From: Scenedesmus sp. ARA3
Lineage: Eukaryota > Chlorophyta > Chlorophyceae > Sphaeropleales > Scenedesmaceae
Length of the DNA stretch: 64,000 nt
Assembly: GCA_004335835.1 (NCBI GenBank)
Contig: RWJK01001694.1
Coordinates: 35,765 to 99,764, forward strand
Direction of reading: 5' to 3'
Below, in pieces: positions 16,529 to 27,800 of this stretch. The notes under the pieces were generated by a model. The model was not told the DNA's origin. It searched no databases and was given only the letters and a program-made list of their open reading frames with translations. Both the position numbers and the translations under genes were made by a program. The first letter of the stretch is position 1; each line of letters opens with the position of its first letter.

Positions 16529-19500
16529 ATGTCTTACAGTTTAGGTTCAGCTTTTGCTGGTAAGCTCGCGCAGCAGTTCTGCCCTCACATCGTCAGGCGG
16601 TCCGTAGTGTCGGAAGCTGTGACGACAGCTGCAGCTGCACCTTGCTGCCCTCCCTGCGGTCGCAGGCAACGCCGTGATACAAGCCGGCACGAAAAACCAA
16701 GGCAAAGGGACTGGTGACACCAAAGTCAACGGCAATGACAAGGCTGCCAGCGACAGTGCAGCCCAGGGCAGCGACAAAGCAGCAGGTGGCAGCACTGTCA
16801 GTGCGTCGCAAGGCATCGGCAATGGCGTTGCTGACAACAGCGGTGTGGTGAACACAGGGCCACAGACCTCGCAGGGCATTGGCTATGGCGTCACCGACCG
16901 CGGTGTGCAAGCAGCTGCCGCGCCTGCGGTTGCTGCTGCAGCAGCTGCAGCTCCTGCCGCCAGCAGCAAAGACAGCAGCTCCGACTGGGGAGGCATGCGC
17001 AGTGCCTCCTGGGGCGGCAGCAGCAGCAGCAGCTCAGATGGCAGCTCAGATGGCAGCTTCTCCGGTGCAAGTGATGGTGATAGCTTTGGGCTGGGCCGCT
17101 CCGGCCGAGGCGACAGCAGCAGCAGCAGCGAGGCACGCAGCGCCAGCGCTGGCGACGGCGGCTTTGGCGGCGCTGGTGACAGGGGCAGCGGCGGCAGCTT
17201 TGGTGGTGGGGCAGGCAGGGGCGGCGGCGGCGCGGGCCGCAGCGGGGGCGCCAGATCGGCAGGTGAGGCGCTGACGCGGCAGTGGCTGTGACAGAGTTGA
17301 AGTCAGCAGCGCTGACGTGGCAATGCCTGTGACAGAGTTAAACTCAGCAGCGCAGTGACGTGATAGGCATGCTGCTGGCAGCTGCTGTTGTCTGCAGTGC
17401 ATGTGCTGACCATTGCATGGCGTGTGCAGCGCCAGGTAGGGCATCATGCAGAGTTCTTTCAGAAGACGCATGAGGTGTCTGGTGAATGCAGCCCAGGCAG
17501 TTGTTGCGGCTACAGCAGCAGTTGCCTTTGGCTATCCCTGAAAGCAGACACACTGGACTCCTGCTGACAGCTGGCGCATGTTTGCTGTTGCCGCAGGTGG
17601 TGGCATGGGAGGCGGCTCTGGACGCTCAGGAGGTGCGCAGCTGCCCAGCATGCCGCAGCTGCGCCTGTGACCTGATGGCATCACAACCTGCGCCACATGC
17701 TTGGTTGCGACTTGCGTATATAAGCTGGATCTTGCAGTGAAAGTGCTGGCAGGAGCAGCAGCAGCAGCAGCAGCAGCAAGAGGCAGATGCAGTTGTGCAC
17801 AGCAATGCCATGTACACACACAGCCATTCACAACCTTGCATGCTTGTGCTGCATGTTGGAAGGCCTAGAACAAAAGGCGGTTGCCCTACTGCTGACAGCT
17901 CGCTGCCGACATGACATGCTGACATGGTGATTGTACTGTTTGCTTTTCCAGGCAGCCGCTCTGGTGGCGCAGGCCGCAGCGGCGGTGGCGGAGCATCTGC
18001 AGCCAGTGCTGGTGCGCGCAAATATTTTCTATAGCTCTGCTGGGTGGCCTGCAGTTGTAGCCAGAGGAATCTCAAAACGATGCCCTGCATGCAGTTGTAG
18101 TGATTTTATGTGCTGTGCAGCAGCGTCCCTACTGAGTCAGCTGCCAGGTGTGCATTGCAAACGGGTGCATGACGTGCAGCCAGGCGCCTTTACCTTTAGC
18201 ACAGCAGCTGCTTAGCATGCTCAGTTTGCTGTGCCCTTGCTGCGTCCTTAGAACATGTAACCTCTCCTACTCCTACTGACAAGCCTGCCTCAACCCTCTC
18301 CTGCCTGCAACCTACTGCACACGCAGGCGGTAGAGGCGGCGGCGGCCGCGGCGGCGGTGGCGGCAGCGGCCGTGGCGGCGGCGGTGGCGGCGGCCGGGGC
18401 CGCAAGATACTCGGTACCATCCCAGAAGCAGACCCGCTGCAGCCTTCCTCTCCTGTTTCCTTTGCCGCAAACATTGGACGGCAGCTGCTGCAGATTGCTG
18501 GTGTGTCTGCGGGTGCCATCAGCACCTTGGGATCTGGCCCTGAGGCCTCTTTGGGGCAGCTGGGTGCTGCTGGGTCTGACTACAGGTCCAGCTGGGCTGC
18601 GCAGGCCAACCAGCAGAGCGCAAGCGGGGCCAACAGCATGGGCAAGAAAAGTGAGTCACGGCAGAGTGTGTACAGCTGCATTGACTGACAGAGTGGTGTT
18701 CTTACGGTGCAAGTTGCTGCTGCTGATGTCACATGTGCAGGACTGTTGCAGGCACTGCCCGTGTCCTCTGCACATGATAACGTGCCTACTCACAACCCTG
18801 CGCTGACCTCCTGCTGCTGCTGCTGCTGCTGCTGCATCTGCTGCATCTGTCGCTGCTGCTGCTGCTGCTGCTGCTCAGGCCTGGCGCTGCTGGCAGGCAT
18901 TGACTACTGGGGCCTGATGGTGCTGGGCATGGGCCTGCTGCTGGTGCTGCTGTACTTCACGCTGCAGTTCATCAGGAAGGCACGCGCAACAGCAAGGTGG
19001 GTGGCTGCTGCTGCTGGTGATGCTGCTGATGCTTGCGCAAGGCTGGCTCTTGCAACAATGTGCAGTAAGCATAGGGGCATCTGGCGTCGAGCATCTGCTG
19101 GGATTGCACCTGCTTTCTTTTGCGACATCACGCTGCTGCCTGCTTATACACACAACACCTCACTCACACAATCGCCTCTGGCTCCGCCTGTTCGATTGTT
19201 GTTACTTGTTACTTTTCAAAATGCAGCCTGAGGATGGCGCCCTGTGAGGGCGGAGCGTTCAGGCTGGCTGCTGCCCGCGGCGACATCCCTACCATGCAAG
19301 CCCTAGCAGATGGTAGCAGGCGCTTCCATGTGGACGCTGATCATGAGGGCTTCACCCCGCTGCATGCAGCAGCAGTAGCAGGCAAGGCAGGGGCCCTGCT
19401 GTGGCTGTGCCAGCATGGCGCTGACGTGACAGCGCTAAAAGATGACGGCTGGAAAGACACAGCGCTGCACTACGCGGCGGCGCGCGGCCACATGCACTGC

Positions 19501-21049
19501 TGCCAGGTGCTGCTGGCCTTTGGCGCACAGCTGGACGCAGTCAACTACGCAGGTACGGTGGCGGCTGCAGCGGAGGGATTGCCACCACAGCCGTTTGCCT
19601 GCAGTGACCTGTTGATGTGCATGGCTGCAACACCACGCATGCCAGTTGCAGCTGCTGCCGCTGTCTGTGCTGCTGAGCACTGCTGTCACTCAAACATTCA
19701 GCCCAGTCACTCTCTTAACCCCTGCCTGTTTCATCCCACAAAAACCCGCTTCACACTGAAGTTATTACACCCCGCCTCCTGCAGGCCAAACCGCAGCTGA
19801 CGTGGCTTCCAGGAGCGGCCACAGCCGCCTCGCAGCATACCTTAAAAAGGTGGCAGCAGGCACATCCCCAAAGCCCTCAAAAAACACCATCCCCGCCCCG
19901 CTGCGCCGCCAGCTTGCCTCAGCCCTCTCCCAGTACCAGCAGGCAGTGACAGCCGAGGCGCTGAAAGCAGGCGTTGCCGAGCCAATCGCCGCTGCTGCCG
20001 GCGCACTCGCCCCACTCAACTCCAGCGCTGCAATCGCATCGTCCAGCAGCCGCAGTAATGTGGCTGGCCTGGCAGAACAGGCAGCGGCTGTGGCGGCGGC
20101 ACCTGGTGTGGCGCCTGGTGCTGTGGCTGCTGCTGCAGCAGCGGCGACGAAGAAACTGGCGAAGGCGGCTGCTAAGCGGGGCTGGGAGGGAGTGGGCAGC
20201 CAGGGCACTCAGCTGGCTCATGGTGTGCAGGTGTTTAGGGTGCTGGCAGTCATGACGCAGGTGGGAAACTATTGGTGTACTGGTTGCAGATACTTGGCTG
20301 TGGTTGGATTGGGAAGCCGTTGTGCAAAAAGGACACGGCGACATGTGTGGATTCGGACTGCTGCAAGCAGCCGTCAAGTTATGCAGCCTGCGCTGAATGC
20401 CACTCTTGCTGCTGCACACCACCACCCAACCACAAGTCCTGCAAACAACCAGCTACCTACCGCTGCCGCTGCTGCCGCTGCTGCTGCTGCTGCTACGTCG
20501 CCTTCCAAACATGCAGGCGTGCATGGCCGGCTACATTGTTTGGCGCGCGCTGCGCACGCTCAACCCCGGCTGGTCGTACCTCTTCTCCGTTCCCATCTGG
20601 GCCTGCGAGTTTGCCGGCTTTGTGCTCAGCAACGTGTTCGTGATGAGCCTGTGGAACCAGATCGTGAGGGCGCCGCGCAAGCTGGAGGAAATGCTGCCGC
20701 CTGAAGAGATGCCCAGCGTGGATGTGTTTGTGCCCACATACTCCGGTAAGTCAAACATGCGGTCAAACCTGGTCAAACATAGTTAATGTGGTTGCGTTGT
20801 GTTGTCAACTGCTTGCCGCTCAAGCTGGAGGAGATGCTGCCACCTGAAGAGATGCCCAGCGTGGGTGTCTTTGTGTCAACATACAGCGGTGAGTCAAACG
20901 TGCGGTCAAACGTGCGGTCTTACACTACTGCCACTATGCCTTCTTGATATTCTACTGCTGATGAAGACACTTTTTGGTGAGGACTGCTGAACTTACAGTC
21001 TCTGCATCCTTCTGCTTTGCGGCACTCCCCAGTCCCTACACAGTCTAAC

Positions 21050-21108
<59 letters not shown>

Positions 21109-21158
21109 NNNNNNNNNNNNNNNNNNNNNNNNNNNNNNNNNNNNNNNNNNNNNNNNNN

Positions 21159-21216
<58 letters not shown>

Positions 21217-21727
21217 AACAGAGCCTGTGGAGGTCATTGAGCCCACCATCATCGCAGCCCTCAACATGAACTACCCCGGAGCCCGCATGAGCGTGCACGT
21301 GCTGGACGACGGCGCACGCCCCGAGGTGGCGGCGCTGGTCAGCCGGCTGCGCTTCCAGCTCACGTGAGCGGCCCTCGTTTTGTTTGATGCTTTACAATAT
21401 TACTGCTACACTCATGAAGTCACTGTCACTGCTGTGCATGTATTGTCCTGGCTATGGCATGATCGCCATGCCTGCGCTACTTGTCTGCTAGCCCTGTGCT
21501 ACGTTGATGCTGGGCAGGTGCTAGCAAGGTTGGTGGACTGCTGACTCAAACTGCCCGCTGCTGCTGCTGCTGCTGCTGCTGCAGCTACATGGGCCGCGAG
21601 GCTGAGCTGCGCTACATGGCTTGCGTGATCTACTGCTGACTCAGACTGCCTGCTGCTGCTGCTGCTGCTGCAGCTACATGGCCCGTGAGGCTGAGCTGCG
21701 CTACATGGCTCAAGTGACGAACTGCTG

Positions 21728-21768
<41 letters not shown>

Positions 21769-21834
21769 AGCTACATGGGGCGCGAGGCTGAGCTGCGCTA
21801 TGTGGCTCAAGTGATGAACTGCTGGCTATAACTG

Positions 21835-21870
<36 letters not shown>

Positions 21871-21937
21871 GCAGCTACATGGGCCGCGAGGCTGAGCTGC
21901 GCTACGTGGCTCGCAAGATGAACTGCCGACTAAAACT

Positions 21938-22012
<75 letters not shown>

Positions 22013-25000
22013 AGCTACATGGGCCGCGAGGCTGAGCTGCGCTACGTGGCCCGCGTGAAGGCCAAGGGCACGCCCCACCACGCCAAGGCCGGCAACATCA
22101 ACAGCGCGCTGCTGAAAGAGAGCGCGGGGTCGGGCACCTTTGTGCTGGTGCTGGACTGCGACATGATTGTGCACCCGGACTTCCTGCAGAACATCCTGGG
22201 GCACTTCTACAAGCAGGTGAGGTGGTGGGCTGTGATGCTTTCCTGCAAGCAATGCTAACCAGTCAAAGGCTGTTAGGTGGCTGTGCACTGTGGTGCACCC
22301 GGACTTCCTGCAGGACATGCTGGGGCACTTCTACAAGCAGGTGAGGCTGTGAAAACTTTGGAACTTGTCCACCTTTTCCTGCAAGCAACATCACAGCATA
22401 ACAGCCAAGGCTGCTTGCGGGCTTCCAGACCTCCAGCATAACTTTCCTGGGCCACTTGGAAGCAGAGGAGAGGGCCCAGCACATGTGTTTGCATTTTTCA
22501 TGCTAGACTGTCCATCTTTACATGTGGTAGCTGTACAGTAACTGGTGCTTCACACAAAGGGCTCTTGCTTACATGCTACGGCTGCCGCAATATGTCTGCT
22601 GCAGGACGAACCCGAGGGCCCCTGGACACTCAAGGACAAGGCCGGCTTCATCCAGACACCCCTTGTTTTGTGCATGCTGATGCACTACTGCTGCTGACGC
22701 TTCTGTTGCTGTTTGCTGTGCTTGCAGGACGAGCCCGAGGGCCCCTGGACTCTGAAGGACAAGGCCGGCTTCATCCAAACCCCGCAGGACTTCTGGAACG
22801 TGGATGCAGCAGACCCCCTGGTGCACAGCGCACGCTTCTTCTACGTGAGTTCATCGGTTGTTCTGCTGCTGCTGCTGACTATGTTCAAACACTGCATGCA
22901 TTATCGTGTCACTGTCACTGTCACTGTCACAAGATGCACAGGCACTCTGTCTGCCTGCCGGCCAGCACAGGCCAGCGGTTGCCGCCACAGGCAGTTGCTT
23001 CCAACCATGAGTCAGGCAACACACTCTGCCCAGTTACCCTGCTGACTAGCAGCCTCTGCGCATGCGGCAGAGTGCAGCACTCTCACTATGCACCAGTGTT
23101 GACTGTCGCTACATTCCTTCTTTCCGACTGCAGGGCCCCATGCTGCAGGGCCGTGATGGCATCGGCGCCTGCCCCTGCTGCGGCACAGGCGTGGTCTTCA
23201 AGCGAGACACGCTCATCGCCCTAGGCGGCCAGAGCTACGGCAGCATCACGGAGGACTACAACACAGCCATGAACATGTTGGGAGCGGGCTTTGCCACCAT
23301 GTTTTTGAATGAGCGGCTGGTGTTTGGCATGGCGCCTGATGACCTGGAGTCTGCGCTGACGCAGCGGCTGCGCTGGGCGATGGGCGCGCTGCAGGTGGGG
23401 TTTAGGATCAAGGCTTGAGGCCAAGGTTTTAGTGATGTGCTCTTAAACCTGTGTTTGGCATGGCGCCTGATGACCTGGAGTCTGCGCTGACGCAGCGGCT
23501 GCGCTGGGCGATGGGCGCGCTGCAGGTGGGGTTTAGGATCAAGGCGTGAGGCCAAGGTTTTAGTGATGTGCTCTTAAACCTGTGTTTGGCATGGCGCATG
23601 ATGACCTGGAGTCTGCGCTAACGCAGCGGCTGCGCTGGGCAATGGGCGCGCTGCAGGTAGGGTGCTGAGATTGAGTGGTGTGTCAGTCTTTCTTTCTGCA
23701 CTTTAAAAGACAATGCAAGTGCATGCAACCTGCAAGCAGAGCTGCTGTTATGGACAAGATAGGCTTGATCCGAGCAAATGTAGTGGAGATAAGGATTACT
23801 CATCCCTGCTCTGTTATGGCTGGCTGCTGCCTGCTGCCGCCTGCAGATCCTGTCTCGCACCAACCCGCTGTCGGTGCCTGGGCTCAACGCAACACAGAGC
23901 GTGCTGTTCTTTGAGGCGCTTGCGCACCACTGGCTGGCCATCGCCACAGTGGCACTCGGGTGAGCCTGCTGCTGCTGTATGTGTGTGTGCAAGTCGGCAT
24001 GCCAGAACCTTGAGCCGTAGTTGTTATGCTGGCGCACCACTGGCTGGCCATCGCCACAGTGGCATTTGGGTGCGCTGCTCTGCATGGCAGCCTTGCCAAG
24101 CTATAGACATGCATTGCATTTTCAAGCCTGTTGAGCTCGCACTGTAGACAGGTTGATTGTTCATGTGCTACCTGCAGCTGCCTAAAGGCGGGCTGCTTTG
24201 GCGGGCACATTTTGTGCAAAGGAGTTTGCAGACCTGGTACAAGCAATGTACGGATCATGGTCAGCAAGCTGAGTCAAACCCTGCTTAATTGCCTTTGGCT
24301 GCTGCTGCTGCTGCTGCCTGCAGTGTGCTGCCCATCCCCTTCCTGTTCACGGGCTACTCCCCTGTGGTGGCTCCAGCCATGTGGGAGTTCACACTGGTGA
24401 GGGTTTTGGTCCGGCCTTGACACAGGTTTTTGGTCTGGTCCTGACATAGGGTGCAAGTTTAGCAACCAAGGTGGTTGCTACACGGCCCTGATCATGTGGG
24501 AGTGCTTCCTAGTGAGAGGCGAATCAAGTGCACATGTGCTGCAGCCTCTGCAGCGACCTTGCACACACAGTTAGGGTTTGCAAGGACAGCAGAGACTAGT
24601 GTGTCAGCAGCAGAGCTTGTAAGCTATGTTCTGCTGCATCCCTTGCCAAGAATGACGCCGGTTTCCGGTGCGCTGCAGCTGCCACACTCAACTTGCGGCT
24701 GCTGCTGGTTGTGCTTTGCCGCTGCAGGCCTTTGGTTGCTTCTACCTCATAAACCGCATCATGCTATGGTGGTTCACCTTGGCTTTGATCTTCCTCAATG
24801 CTCTGCTGTGTGCTTTTCCTGCAGGCCTTTGGCTGCTTCTACCTCATGAACCGCATCATGCTGTGGTGGGTGCACCGCCACGTGGAGGGAGGCAGCCAGG
24901 AGATGTGGCGCGGCAGCCAGATGTGGGTGTGGATCAGCCCCAACCACATTAAGGCCATCTGGAAGGTGCTGGTGGCAGAAAACTGGCTCTTCAAGAAGCT

Positions 25001-27012
25001 CTTCGCTTTTGAGGTGCGCCACGCTGCGCTGTGCTGGCCCCCACACTCTTACCTTTGTCCTTGACATTGCTATGTGATTGCAAATTTAATGACCTGTGAG
25101 CAGCATGTACACGTGTATGTTTTGCATTTACGGTTTGTACACGTAGGTCGTGCAGCAGCTGAATTGCTGCATCGCTGCTGCCTGGTCTCCTTCCTCCACC
25201 GCCAAAACTCTGCTGCTGCCACCACAGATCACGTTCGCTGTCACCAGCAAGGACAAAAAGGAGCCCAGCAGGGCCGATGCGCTGCGCAGCGTGCTGGGCG
25301 TGGTGTGGCCGTACCTGCTGTGGATCGCTGGCTTTGCTGCTGGCGTGGCCTACTTCGTGGTCAAGGCCTGCATGGGCAGCTACGGGCCATGTGAGTGCGC
25401 TGCAATGAAGGGTTTAGGGTTAGGGTTTGGGGTTAGGGTTTAGGGTTTAGGGATCGCCGGCTTTGCGGCTGGCGTGGGCTACTTTGTGGTCAAGGCCTGC
25501 ATGGGCAGCTACGGGCCATGTGAGTGCGCGCTGCGGCGCTGCATAGTGCAGCAGAGTGATCAACTGCGATCTGGCAGGAGGGCAAATCACACCATGTCAG
25601 TTGGACCATGCTACGGAGCAGGCTAAGCACCGGGGCAAGGCGGCACAGTATCTGTGACATGCACGTGCCAGGACAGGTCCTCAACTGTGGAAAGAGTAAA
25701 CAAAAATGCCCATGGTGTATGACACATGCTGACGTGTCCTGCTGCTGCTGCTGCTGCTGCTGCTGCAGGGGAGCTGATGACGTACCTCATCTCCATCATG
25801 TGGGGCAGCCTCATCCTGCTCAGCATCTGGCCGCCACTCGCCACACTGCTGCCAAGGTGCGGCAAGAACAAAGGGCGCACATTCTGCGGCTGCTTGTCAT
25901 TGGTTGCATGTTTGTCGTTGGATGTATGGCTGTCTGTGTTGGTAGTGCATGGCAGGACGCCTAGTTGATCTGTCTGCTGCACACCACCCTGCCGCTACTG
26001 ACCACCCTGCTGCTGCTGCTGCTGCTGCTGCTGCAGGGAGGAGACAGAGGAAGGCTGGAAGATCAGCTGGGATGCCATCCTGCACCTGGGCAGCAGGGAG
26101 CAGCGCGCCGCAGAGCGTGCAGCACTACAGCAAGGCACCTGCCCACGGGAGCTCATCAGGCAGAAAACCCTCGGCAAGGATGGCCTATCTGCAGCAGCAG
26201 ATAATGCCAATGATTTTGTGATTATGGAAGAAGATGAGGAGGCAATGGATATCGTGCCTGGGTTTGATGATGATGACAGCGTGCTGGACAGGACGGGATC
26301 CAACGGCTCGATCCTGCGGCAGGGCAGCGGCGGCAGCGGCCTGTTCAGGCAGGGCAGCGGCAGCGGCATGTTGCGGCGCATGTCTATTGACGTTATGGCA
26401 GACAGGGTGCGGTCCTTCTTCCATATTGGCAACCACAGCAGCCCAAGCAATGAGATGCAGCAGCAGCAGGAGGAGCAGCAGCAGGAGGCAGTGACCCCCA
26501 AGGCGCGTGTCCGCAGGGGTTCACTGGAGCTGCAGTCAGTGCAGCGCCCGCAGCAGCAGCGGCGCAGGAGCATGGATCACCACTCCAACGTGATGAGCTT
26601 CCAAGGCTTTGAGGCTGGCAGGGCTGCCAGCTACAGTCAGGGCAGCGGCAACAGCCCGGCTGCATGGGCAACAATGCCCTTCACAGGTTAGCACTTCCCC
26701 GTTTGTGTTATTATCTCGAGTTTTGATGCAGCTGGCACTACCCGGCACTTGATCAGTTGTAGAGATACACAAGCACACACTCGCATGCTGCCATGCGTGC
26801 TTCCTGAGTGCCGCTGTGCCTGCATCATCCAGTGGGTGCGCGTGAAGCATATGACACCAGCTATTGACACGACACCAGGTCATCAGCTGACTCAAACCTG
26901 CTGATTAGCAGGTAAAGACCACCAGCAGTACGGCAAGAACACAGGTGCTGCTGCAGCCAGCTTCTGTGCACCCTTACCCTTGCACCCCTGCCCAAGCACT
27001 GACAGCGCTACC

Positions 27013-27054
<42 letters not shown>

Positions 27055-27762
27055 ATCCATGCAGGCTTTGAGGAGGTGGATCAGCAGCTGCAGCCGCCAG
27101 TGGCACCCCGTGCCCGCCGCAGCTCCTTTGACGGCTTCACAGCCGGGCTCAGACGCAGGTCCCTGGATGCATTCAACCCTTGGCACCGGCACCAGCAGCA
27201 CACCAGCAGCCTTGCAGCAGTGACAGAAGGAGGCGAAGATTCAGAGCGTGAGGCAGGCTGCGGGAACAGCAGCGAGCCCCGCAGCAGCAGCGGCTCCATC
27301 GACACAGCCGTGTTCATTCAGACGGTGCCGGCAGCGGCCGCGGCATCGCCGTTTGCTGCTGCCGGAGTGCAGAGTGGGGAACAGCAGCAGCAGCAGCAGC
27401 AGCGCGCAGGCAGTGCTGCTGCTGCTGCTGGCCAGGCTGCGGCAAGCAGCGGATGCGTCTTCAGCAGCAGTCTGCTGTACAGCAGCAGCGGCGCAGCACC
27501 TGCTGCTGCTGCTGCTGCTGACACAGCAAAGAGTGCGGACCAAGACACGCCTGCAGCAGCTGCAGCTAGCAAGTTCAGGCGGCCACCCAAGAAAGCCAGC
27601 TCTTTCACACACGGCAGCAAAAATGACACACCTGATAACGACCTGCCGCCAGCTGGCCACAGGCCACGAGCAAGCGTGGACATCGGCTCAGCAGCAGCAG
27701 CAGCAGCGCCGCGTCGCCTGGGCCGCATGTCACTTGACTTTGGCGCCAGGCATAGGCACCAC

Positions 27763-27800
<38 letters not shown>

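Noticed and set aside
16529..18996. Separate Gly-rich membrane protein gene
   Set aside because: Not excluded, but the TM exon joins the ankyrin exon in phase at good GT-AG sites and no TGTAA lies between, so one gene is preferred.
21582..22015. Regular array as a CRISPR or satellite
   Set aside because: The units are copies of the adjacent exon start with a CTG acceptor tract; there are no unique spacers of constant length and no cas genes.
23395..23660. Tandem copies as an assembly error
   Set aside because: Copies carry different substitutions and indels, and the same pattern occurs in seven separate genes; simple misassembly would give near-identical copies.
25409..25452. Chromosome end
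   Set aside because: Coding exons of the same gene continue on both sides, so the telomere repeats are internal.
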